From positions 4,078 through 50,689 of the forward strand of contig NW_001914963.1 of assembly GCF_000208925.1 (NCBI RefSeq): a DNA stretch of 46,612 bases. Direction: 5' to 3'. Numbering within the stretch: the first letter of the stretch is position 1; every line of letters starts with the position of its first letter. The translations under genes were made by a program, and so were the position numbers. This DNA comes from Entamoeba histolytica HM-1:IMSS (lineage: Eukaryota > Evosea > Mastigamoebida > Endamoebidae). The notes beneath the pieces were generated by a model. The model searched no databases and was not told the DNA's origin. It worked only from the letters and a program-made list of their open reading frames with translations. Below are positions 19,519 to 27,877 of the stretch, in pieces.

Positions 19519-20793
19519 ATGAATATAGAAAGTGATGATTTTGAAATTAGTCTTGGGTTACCAGATATTGAGATGGAGTCTACTCCATTAACCTCTAATA
19601 ATCCTTTCGAATTGTTAAGTGATGATACAATCTTCTCAATTACTCAATTTTTAAGTCCACGAGATTTACTTTCATTTGGTGAAACAAATCGTCGACTATG
19701 GTATATTTGTAGACGGGATGAAGTTTGGACTTCGTTAGTATTAAAGACAACTGGGAGAGTGACTTATACCCGTAAAGATGCCATTAATAGTTTAATTCAA
19801 AAACACCAAGAAGATACTGAATTGGCTGAACAACAACTTGAATTTAAACAACAAGAACATCATAATAAAATAGAACGTATATTATTTAAAATTCGAGATG
19901 GAGTTAATTGTTGTGGAATAGAAATTACAACAATTTTATTATTTTATTTCTCAGTTGTTCTTCTTCAACTAAAAATTGAAGGAACGCTTAACATAGGATA
20001 TTGGCTTCCTTTACTCTTTTGTTTACCATTTGTCTTTTATTTCACTTTTATCCCAACATTTAATTTTTGTGTTGGAAAATATGCAGATGAAGATGACCCA
20101 CCAGTGAGATGTTTCTCTTCTCCAATACAGACAGCACGTTATTTATTCATATTTAATTCACGTGGAATAGGAATATTAAATGAGCCATGTATTTTGATTA
20201 ATTATATTATTCTCTTTGCTGTTTCTTTAGGAGTTCCATACTATATTTTTCCAGTCGTATTATTATTATGGCTATTACTTTGGGTATTTAGTGGGTGTTT
20301 TGTTTGTGATCATTACCCAAAACCACAAGCATGGAGAGGAATTTTAAGTATTTCATCAGGTAGTATTTTAATTATAGCAGTCATAACTATTGTTATGAAA
20401 ATAGAAGACTCAATAGATATGTCATATCAGTTAGTTTTTATTCCATTGTACATCTTCCTTTTTATTGCTTTTTTGTTTCCAGTATTTACATTTATCTTTT
20501 TTTGTAGTTTGTGTCTTTGCAATAAATCATTAGATGAAAATGGATGTTGGAATAATGTTTGTTGTTTCAATGTTGGAACACCTGATCTTGCTGCATTAAA
20601 AAGTTTGTTTTTTATGTTAGTGGCAAGTATTTTATGCCCATTTACTATGACTTTTATTGGATTGTTAGCTACCAATTTAGATGGAACAGATGATGTATCA
20701 TTTTATATTTCATTTCTTCCATTAGACATTTTGGGAGTATTTTTGATGATATTATATGTTGTGGGAAAGAGATATGAAATAACTCATTTGTGA
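19519..20793 (+). CDS. F-box protein fused to a TMEM185-like membrane domain
   Basis: A 424-residue protein. Residues 29-73 form an F-box (ELLSDDTIFSITQFLSPRDL ... NRRLWYICRRDEVW) that would bind Skp1 of an SCF ubiquitin ligase. A short helical, Gln/Glu-rich coiled stretch follows (~93-115). The rest is hydrophobic, with about seven to eight membrane segments whose repeated LKIEGTLNIGYW / MKIEDSIDMSYQ / LATNLDGTDDVSF motif resembles the LRLDGxxxxSYW repeats of TMEM185 (transmembrane Fragile-X-F) proteins. A Cys-rich loop (CLCNKSLDENGCWNNVCC) lies between two helices. An SCF adaptor anchored in a membrane would suit ubiquitination of membrane proteins; this is inference. The start is the ATG at 19519, preceded by an A-rich leader; it diverges from RAD1 with a 162-base gap. 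Confidence 0.8.
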   Translation: MNIESDDFEISLGLPDIEMESTPLTSNNPFELLSDDTIFSITQFLSPRDLLSFGETNRRLWYICRRDEVWTSLVLKTTGRVTYTRKDAINSLIQKHQEDTELAEQQLEFKQQEHHNKIERILFKIRDGVNCCGIEITTILLFYFSVVLLQLKIEGTLNIGYWLPLLFCLPFVFYFTFIPTFNFCVGKYADEDDPPVRCFSSPIQTARYLFIFNSRGIGILNEPCILINYIILFAVSLGVPYYIFPVVLLLWLLLWVFSGCFVCDHYPKPQAWRGILSISSGSILIIAVITIVMKIEDSIDMSYQLVFIPLYIFLFIAFLFPVFTFIFFCSLCLCNKSLDENGCWNNVCCFNVGTPDLAALKSLFFMLVASILCPFTMTFIGLLATNLDGTDDVSFYISFLPLDILGVFLMILYVVGKRYEITHL

Positions 20794-20854
20794 TTATTCT
20801 TATTATTTTATTGGAATAAAAAAAAAAATTTTCATCTCATAACTTTTCAGTGAC

Positions 20855-21868
20855 ATGGGATTTTTCGATTTCCCTTTAATTTTTATTTCTTTACCAATAA
20901 CTCTTATTATTGTTATTATTATTGCTTATCTCATTGTGTTTATTATTGGAGGTATTTGTTATGTTTATTCATTTTTCCTTTTCAAAAGAAAGGATTGGGA
21001 TTATACCGGAAAACATATTTTTATTTTTGGTGGAAGTGCTGGTGTTGGACAAGCTATTGCATTAAGACTAGCAAAAAAAGGGGTACATCTTTCCATTGCA
21101 TCTAGGTCAGAAAATAAATTAAAAGAAACTCAAGAAAAATGTTTAATAGAAAATTCAAAGACAACATGTGATTATTATATTTGTGATATGGGAAATACTG
21201 AAGATGTTAAAAAAGCCTTAGAACAAGCTGTAAAAAAATATGGAATTCCATCCCTTCTTATTAACAGTGCAGGAATTGCACATCCAGGGTTTATTGAAGA
21301 CATGACTTATGAACAATATGAAAAGGATATGAACTTAAATTATTTTGGTTGTTTAAGAATGATGAAAGAAATTAAAATTTTATTAGATTCTAATCCAACT
21401 ATAGAAAGAATTGATATTGTTTGTATTGGATCATGTCTTGGATTAATTGGATCAATTGGATATACAGCATATTGTCCAACTAAATTTGCTATTAAAGGTC
21501 TTCTTGATTCATTAAGATTTGAATTTTTAGGAACTAATGTTCATCTTCATTATTATGCACCATCTAACATGGACACTCCAGGTTTTGCTATAGAAAATGA
21601 ACACAAACCAAAATTAGTTGCGTCTATGGAAAATAATGTTCAAACTGTTACTGCTGATTATGCAGCACATGCTTTACTTTGTAACCTTGATCGATATGTT
21701 ATTACATCAGAACCAGACTTAGACTTATTAAAGAATGGACCAACATTTATGTCAAGTCATACTATACAAGACTTTCTTATTTGTCCATTATCTGCTTTAG
21801 GAACAACTTTTTATCGAATGATGATTGAAAAGAATATTTTAAAGAATGTTGACCATAAAAAAGATTAA
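20855..21868 (+). CDS. KDSR: 3-ketodihydrosphingosine reductase
   Basis: A 337-residue NADPH-dependent short-chain dehydrogenase that reduces 3-ketodihydrosphingosine to dihydrosphingosine, the second step of sphingolipid synthesis at the ER. An N-terminal hydrophobic stretch (residues ~8-42) anchors it. Cofactor motif GGSAGVG at 59-65, SRSENKL, NSAG at 137-140, and catalytic Tyr206 and Lys210 in TAYCPTKFA, with Ser193 in GSCLG. The family-specific block MDTPGFAIENEHKP matches the DTPGFxxEN(x)xKP block of KDSR/TSC10 and separates it from other reductases. It follows the F-box gene by 61 bases on the same strand and converges on the TBC gene. Confidence 0.9.
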   Translation: MGFFDFPLIFISLPITLIIVIIIAYLIVFIIGGICYVYSFFLFKRKDWDYTGKHIFIFGGSAGVGQAIALRLAKKGVHLSIASRSENKLKETQEKCLIENSKTTCDYYICDMGNTEDVKKALEQAVKKYGIPSLLINSAGIAHPGFIEDMTYEQYEKDMNLNYFGCLRMMKEIKILLDSNPTIERIDIVCIGSCLGLIGSIGYTAYCPTKFAIKGLLDSLRFEFLGTNVHLHYYAPSNMDTPGFAIENEHKPKLVASMENNVQTVTADYAAHALLCNLDRYVITSEPDLDLLKNGPTFMSSHTIQDFLICPLSALGTTFYRMMIEKNILKNVDHKKD

Positions 21869-22027
21869 CAGTTGAGATGAAAATTAAATTAATTTTATTC
21901 TTTTATTTTGAATATTGTTTTATATAATATCATTAAAAGAAATGTCACAATCGAAAATTATTTTAAATAACTACATAATTCTTTTACATTATCATTTTTT
22001 TTCTTTGAAAGAATAAGTTACAATATA

Positions 22028-23057
22028 TCAAACTGTTGTAGGTTCTACTAAAGGTGGAAAAGATGTTCTTTCAGTATAAAAAGAACGAGCTCTTTTAATA
22101 ATATTATGTACATTAGCAGATGATGGATATTTCTGTAATGTTTTTAAGCAATAAGAAAAATCTCCATTAAGTAGTTGTTTCTTGATTTCTACTAACATTG
22201 ATACACACAAACAACATATAAAATCACCTGTAGGATCTACTAAAATACAATCCCATACTAATAAAACACTTTCTATTGGAAATTCTTGTGCAAATAATAA
22301 TGTTACCCACCTAAATGAATATAATGTATTTGTGATATTTAATAATACTAAATGTTCATAAAGTTCTGGTTCTTTCATTGCTAAAACAGCATCTATTCGT
22401 GCTAATTGTGCATGAATACCTCTTGACGTCCAATCAAGTTTTGGTGAATACCAATCACTTATTTTAGTCATTAAATAAGCAAAACAATAATAAGTAGTTG
22501 ATTCTGCTCTTGCTCTTGAAGTTGATTGTGCAAAAACATAAAATAATACGCCAGCAATATCATTCATTCCTTGGACATATGGATATGTTTTATTGAATTT
22601 AGTCTGTACGTAAAGAATATGTCTAATACATTCTCTATTTTTTTCTTCCTAGAATAATTAGTAAAAAATAATTCTTTGTAATTGAATAAATAAAACAACA
22701 AACTAAGAAGAATGGAGATTTAGGAAATAATCTTTTAACATCCTTATCAATTTCATATAACAACAATTGATCAGCATCAGTTGTTTCATCAGTAACATTA
22801 ATCTTTTGGCTTGGAAAGAAATCTTTAAGAAAAGTGAGATAATCTTTGTGTAGCAAATTGTCAGTTTCTTCCCAGGTGTGTTTTTGGCATGAATAGACAT
22901 TTAGTAATAATTTCCATACGATGGATCTTGATTCTTCTTCATTTTCTCCGTTAATACCATATTGAAATACTGCTTGTCTTATTTTATTAATTTCTATAAT
23001 TTCAGGAAGAAGAAGTTTTTGTAAGATATTATTCTCTTTACGACGAAATAATTTCAT
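22028..23057 (-). CDS. TBC1D13: TBC-domain Rab GTPase-activating protein, TBC1D13-like, two exons
   Basis: A 324-residue protein that accelerates GTP hydrolysis by a Rab. Exon 1 23057-22704, exon 2 22648-22028; the 55-base intron 22649-22703 starts GTTTGT and ends TTCTAG, phase 0. Catalytic fingers are both present: IDKDVKR (Arg109) and YPYVQGM (Gln144). The second half matches TBC1D13 closely in pattern: EPELYEHLVLLNIT, FRWVTLLFAQEFP, VLLVWDCI, LLNGDFSYCLKTLQKYP. The junction restores the expected spacing between the two fingers. The protein is almost only the TBC domain, with no targeting region seen. Rab13/Rab35-type targets are known in animals; the amoebal target is unknown. It diverges from SNM1 with 148 bases between the two ATGs. 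Confidence 0.9.
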
Positions 23058-23205
23058 TATATTCTTTTAAGTTTTTATTGAATTTTCTTGTTCTTGTTTT
23101 TTGAATTTTTTTTTTTGATTTTCAAATCCTTTTCTTTTTACCTTATTAAACTCAATTTTTTAAATGCATGAAATGAAGGAACTTAAGAACTTATTTTTGT
23201 AATTG
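23058..23205. promoter_or_regulatory. Divergent promoter region of TBC and SNM1 genes
   Basis: 148 bases between two outward ATGs. Toward SNM1 there are two GAAC-like copies, GGAACTT at 23178-23184 and AAGAACTT at 23185-23192, 14-28 bases before the ATG at 23206. The TBC side is T-rich without a recognised motif. Confidence 0.5.
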
Positions 23206-24396
23206 ATGAGTTTATCAAATACAAGAAAAATAAGTCGAGAAGAACTTCATAAACAATATCTTAGTGATCCATGTAAATTATTATTTAATGAATTTATTGT
23301 TGATGCCTTTAAATATCAAATTAAGGGATATAAATATTTCTTATTGTCACATTTTCACTCAGACCATTATCTAGGATTGTCAAGTAGATGGAAGTGTGGA
23401 ATAATTATAGGCACTGAAATTACATTAAATTTAGTAAGATATAAGTTCAAAGTAGAAAATGAATATCTTTATGTCATTCCATTAAATACACCAACTTATT
23501 TTGAAGGATCAAATAATGATGGATATATTGTTACAGCAATTGAAGCAGGACATGCACCTGGAAGTTGTTGTTTTGTAATTAAAAGAATAAGTGATGGAAT
23601 AATATATCTCCATGTTGGTGATTTCAGATTTGATTCAACTTTACAAAACGATAAAAACTGGAAGGAATATGTCTTTACTCAACATATAAATACATTATTT
23701 CTTGATACAACTTATTGTGACCCACAATATAAATTTAAAGAACGACAAATTATTTGTAATGAAGCAGTTAAAATTGTTAAACAATCAATGGGGAAAACTT
23801 TGTTTATTGTTCAAACATACACTATTGGAAAGGAGATGTTTGTTGAAGAAATAGCACGACAAACTGGGATAAAAATACATGTTGATGAGAACAAATATTC
23901 AATTGTTAAATTATGTAAAAGAGATTTATCATTATATACATTAGAAGAGTCTTCTTTAGAAATAAGAACAAGTACATCAAATAGTAGTATAACATCTTTA
24001 ACAGTAGAATTATCACAATTACCAAATAAGTATGATAGAATTATTATATTTCAACCTACTGGATGGGCTAAAAAAACAACTTGTAAAGGTTCTTTTGAAG
24101 TTAAAGAATATAAAATGCCATATTCAGAACATAGTAGTTTTAATGAATTAATTGACTGTTATAAAATGATTCATGCTGACCATGTTATTCCTTCTGTTAT
24201 TGGTGAAGGTCAAACTTCTCAAAAAATTATTGAAATGATAGAAAGAGAAAGTAAACCAAAACCTGGTACATTAGACTCTTTTTTCATCAGTAAAAAAAAA
24301 TTTAATTCAGAATCTATTGTTCCTCATAAAATAAAAGATTTTCATGAACCATTACTTTCAAATAAACAAGTTGTTTCTTCAATAATAATTGATTAA
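23206..24396 (+). CDS. SNM1: SNM1/DCLRE1-family DNA cross-link repair nuclease
   Basis: A 396-residue metallo-beta-lactamase/beta-CASP 5' exonuclease, the family of SNM1A, Apollo, Artemis and yeast Pso2. Metal-binding and beta-CASP motifs are all visible: HFHSDH (49-54), GHAPGS (115-120), GDFR (138-141), DTTYCDP (167-173), TGW (285-287) and PYSEHSSF (305-312), the last being typical of SNM1A/Pso2. It lacks the N-terminal zinc finger region of human SNM1A and is close to the bare catalytic core. After the core, GTLDSFFISK (354-363) resembles a PCNA-interacting box lacking its first Gln. I start at the ATG at 23206; the codon just before is TTG. Likely acts in the nucleus on interstrand cross-links. 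Confidence 0.92.
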   Translation: MSLSNTRKISREELHKQYLSDPCKLLFNEFIVDAFKYQIKGYKYFLLSHFHSDHYLGLSSRWKCGIIIGTEITLNLVRYKFKVENEYLYVIPLNTPTYFEGSNNDGYIVTAIEAGHAPGSCCFVIKRISDGIIYLHVGDFRFDSTLQNDKNWKEYVFTQHINTLFLDTTYCDPQYKFKERQIICNEAVKIVKQSMGKTLFIVQTYTIGKEMFVEEIARQTGIKIHVDENKYSIVKLCKRDLSLYTLEESSLEIRTSTSNSSITSLTVELSQLPNKYDRIIIFQPTGWAKKTTCKGSFEVKEYKMPYSEHSSFNELIDCYKMIHADHVIPSVIGEGQTSQKIIEMIERESKPKPGTLDSFFISKKKFNSESIVPHKIKDFHEPLLSNKQVVSSIIID

Positions 24397-24499
24397 TATT
24401 TATTACATTTAATCAAATAATATCATTAAACAAGGATAATATCAGTTAGTATTAATGAAACTAATATGAATGTTAATTACATAACCTTTAAAAAAAAGA
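24397..24499. other. AT-rich 3' flank of SNM1
   Basis: About 100 bases between the SNM1 stop and the LINE tail, with the near repeats AATATCATTA and TATTAATGAAACTAATATGAATG. I see no gene or RNA in it. Confidence 0.5.
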
Positions 24500-26280
24500 A
24501 AAATAAACAATTAATTAGGTATTAATAGAATTAGTTTCTATTGTTCATTAACCAGTGGAGATTAATCACATTCATGAACTATTTTCTATAAACTCTAATG
24601 AATACGTTTACTTGTGATAGATTCAATGCTCCATGTTATTTATCATATTTTTAATGACATGATCTTTTTAATTTCTTTTAACTGTCATTTTTATTTCTTT
24701 ATTTAATACTTGAAGTATTTATTATTCATTTGTTTCAATTTATTATTTCAATTCTTTTGACATTTCTTTGTTTCTCTATTTTCTTTATTCTATTCTTTAT
24801 TTCATTTTCTTCATTTATTTCCATTGATATTTTGATATGAAACATTATTCATATCATTTATTTGACTCATTTAATTCTTTTTTTCTTTTAATTATATTTT
24901 ATCTTTGTATTTTTTTTCTTTTATTGCAGTTGTATAGTGTCTATTCCTGGTGTTTTCCAGTTACTTATTTTCATTATACTTAAATTTAATTCATTTATTG
25001 TTATTATGACACTATCATAATTTCTATATCTTTCATTCCACGATGTGATTTGTTTTATTTTCAATTTATCTTTATTTAATATCACCTGTGTTTCATATAA
25101 CGATTTCCAATATTCTAAAGTAATATCGTTATTTGGGTATATTTCATTTTTTGTTTCTTCCTTATTCTAATTTTCTTGTTAGAATCAAACATTATTTTAT
25201 TTGTATTGATTCTGATTATTTCATCTTTATTAAATTTAATTCTTTCTTTCATCATTGTCATCATATATTTTAGGTACTTTATTCTTTCTAGTGCTTTGAC
25301 TTTAATTCCTTATTCTTCATGTTCATTTAATTTCATGATGTACTTTATTCTGTACCATTTCCTTCCCTTGACCAAATCTTCTAGTCTATTTATTTTCTTT
25401 AGGATTTCTTTTATTTCATCAAATTTGTCTCTTATTATTTTATTTTGGAGATATATGTGCATAACCATTGAAATCTTCTTCATATCATCTTGCAGATCCT
25501 GCATTCTGCTTCCTGACCATACCCATATATTGTTAATTTCCATTATCAATTCGTCAGCTTCTTTTCTTTTCCAGTAGTAATTAATGTTTGTACATTTTCT
25601 ACTTTCATTTCTTTTATTTTATTGATGAGAGTGTTAAGATATTCTTCATCAATTTCATTGGAGTTATTCTTTATTATGATGTTTTTATTATTGAATTACA
25701 CTCTACTCTTCCTTCTATTATATCATTTACTTTCATTTTAATGTATTGTTTAGTACTTTCTTTTATTTTATGTGATATTTTAATATATTTAATATATTCA
25801 TTTTCATTACTTACATTGATGTTTATTACTTTTATTATATTTTCTATTTGTTCCCATCTTAATTTCTTATATAATTTCTTATTCAATCAACTAATTGCAA
25901 AAACAATATAACACTTCAATTAATATTCTATTTCTTTGTTTTGTTGTATTTCTTGTCTGATTATCATTATGTTTTGTTTGTTATTTATTATTCTTGTAAT
26001 TTTTACATCTTTCATTCATTTCTTTTTTTTGGATTTTTGTTTTTAATTACTTCTTCAATTATTTTATTGTCTTTTTCTTCAATTTCTTTTGTTTTTAATT
26101 TCTTCTTTGATTCTTTCAATTATCTTTTTCTTTTTGATTGAATATACTTCTTGAAGGATATCATACCATCTTTTCCTCTTACCTTCATATTTTTTAAGTA
26201 TTTCCTCATATTCTCCTTTATTCCACTCACTTCTTATTCTTTTGATTATTTCACATCATTTATTGTTAGCCATTTGTATT
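24500..26280 (-). mobile_element. Internally deleted LINE (non-LTR retrotransposon) relic
   Basis: A decayed element on the minus strand, 3' end at low coordinates. The 3' tail (24505-24620) aligns base for base with the tails at 41320-41410 and 42390-42480 (CTATTAATACCTAATTAATT). Just upstream is a stretch resembling the end of the LINE coding region (IKNRIKKIEKQRNVKRIEII). At 24940-25160 the frame reads YWKSLYETQV and then NWKTPGIDTIQL, matching the start of LINE reverse transcriptases (family K-x-PGxDGI). Most of the RT and endonuclease that should separate these parts is missing. Further upstream (25170-26280) are lysine-rich helical stretches broken by stops (for example KKLRWEQIENIIKV and WYDILQEVYSIKKKKIIE) that look like the region before the RT. 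Many stops and frameshifts make it dead. The upstream limit is uncertain. Confidence 0.75.
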
Positions 26281-26897
26281 TGTTATGGGTGTAATCTTTA
26301 TTATTATTGTATTTATCTTGTTTCTTATTTGTTTTTATTTGTGTCTTTCGTCTTCTAAACCATTTTCCTTAGTATTTCTTTTACCATTATTATTGTTATT
26401 ATTGTTATGCTATTTATTGCTATTGAAATTCATTCTTTTGTACAACATTGAACTTCTATGTTTTGTTTGTTTTTCTTTACAATACACAAAGGTTTTACAC
26501 ACTAACTATGGCATTAAAATTTGATGTATTTCTTGCATTTGAAAAGGATTTTCTTATGAAAATAATGATTAAAGAAAAAAATAAACCAATTATTAGAACA
26601 GATAATTTTATAAAAAAAACATGAAAAATAAATTTGATAAACAAATATATTTAAAATGAAGAGAAATTATTTTTTTTTAGAACAGAACAATTAAAATTTA
26701 AAAACAAAAATGTTATGATACTAATTTAATGATAATCTCAATTTACACTCAAAACTATAAACTTTTCTAAATCTCTTTTACATTATTTTCGTGATTACAA
26801 TAAGTTTTTCTGGTTTGTTTCAGGTTATGAGTTAGTTTTTCAAAATAAAATAAATATCTAAAAAGCGACATGACAAAGAAGCATAACACACAGTCGA
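26281..26897. other. AT-rich region without a supported gene
   Basis: About 600 bases. The first part (26285-26500) is T-rich low complexity. A 38-codon plus-strand frame at 26508-26624 (MALKFDVFLAFEKDF...) has ordinary codon use but no partner exon I can prove. The remainder is A-rich and probably the 3' flank of the small membrane protein gene. Confidence 0.4.
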
Positions 26898-27413
26898 TTA
26901 CTTAAGTTCAAAAATAAGATAAAGAACGACTACTACGACAGCAATGAAAACAAAACCAATTCCGAGAATCAAATTAGCAATAGCCCATAATTTTTCTCTT
27001 CTGTCTTGGCTTTTTAATTTCAAGCATCCAATAATCGTAGCACAAGGTAAAATGATTGACACAATAAATCTATGTATTAGAGCTGAATCTTATGAACCAA
27101 TTTTCATTGACAACTTTTATAAATAAACACTTCTCAGCACAGTATTAAAAAATTAAATGACAAACGTATATAACCCAACTGGAGTTCGATTTAAATCTTC
27201 TAAAATATCTTGATTTGATAATGACCCTGAACCTTTTGAAGGTCCTCCTTTTGATAACCCTTTCTTTGATTTTTTACTTCTATGGTCATGGGTAGTTCCT
27301 TTCGTTGACCTTCCTTTTGTAGTCATCCCTTGACCCTTTCCAGTACCTACAGTAAGGAATTGTTGTCTTGTTGCAGTAGCAGTGGTTGTAGTGGTAGTTG
27401 ATGTTGTTGACAT
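26898..27413 (-). CDS. Small two-helix membrane protein, two exons
   Basis: A 139-residue protein of unknown family. Exon 1 27413-27166, exon 2 27069-26898; the 96-base intron 27070-27165 begins GTTTGT and ends CATAG, phase 2, joining GLYT to FIVSIILP. The N-terminus is Ser/Thr-rich (MSTTSTTTTTTATATRQ) followed by a highly basic Gly/Lys/Ser region (KGRSTKGTTHDHRSKKSKKG). The C-terminal half carries two hydrophobic helices, about 79-98 (FIVSIILPCATIIGCL) and 112-134 (IANLILGIGFVFIAVVVVVL), separated by a charged loop (KLKSQDRREK), and ends FELK. This resembles small dispanin-like proteins with two helices, but nothing identifies it. The start is the ATG at 27413; the only longer reading would need a TTG. 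The frame joins exactly, which is the main support for the model. Confidence 0.72.
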
Positions 27414-27877
27414 GATGAATCGTTTTTTAAATTTATGAGTTTCATTATGTATTTTTAGTACTAAACACAAGTTAAGCTACTAATTTTATTTTAAGGTGCT
27501 ATATTTTATAACCATTTTAACTATAACATATGATTAAATGAATCTATATGAAAACAAATAAGAAAATTACTCTAAGAAACTAATCCCAAAAAAAAAACTT
27601 GAAAAGATAAATAACAAAAAGCAATCAAATTGACTTACATAAAAACTAGGTTTTTATAATATTAAAGAAATAAATTAGTAGATTTTTCTCTTATTTTATT
27701 TCCTGATAAATTAAATTCTTTTTTTACAACAGTACTTAAATTAGATTCTTGAAATAAGAAATAACAAAATAACAAAATAAAAACATAAAAAAAGGGAAAA
27801 AAGGAAAATAAAATAAAAGTAATTATGAAATTAATAAAAAAAAAGAAGAATAACCTAAAATCTTACTATCATTAATT
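27414..27877. promoter_or_regulatory. Divergent intergenic region of the small membrane protein and NOT1
   Basis: 464 bases, with long A-rich stretches from 27580 to 27870. It must carry the promoters of both genes, but I find no convincing GAAC or TATA-like element. Short repeats such as AAATAACAAAATAACAAAATAA (27764-27782) are simple sequence. Confidence 0.5.

Noticed and set aside
23203..23205. TTG or GTG start codons at the head of several frames (for example SNM1, the ubiquitin protease, the 367-residue protein)
   Set aside because: Nuclear genes of this kind start at ATG; an ATG follows immediately or an upstream exon supplies it.
25176..26141. Plus-strand hydrophobic frames in the 25-26 kb region
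   Set aside because: They are the reverse of lysine-rich LINE coding remnants on the minus strand.
26285..26524. A 79-codon Leu/Ile/Phe-rich plus-strand frame
   Set aside because: Low-complexity T-rich sequence next to a LINE relic; no family features.
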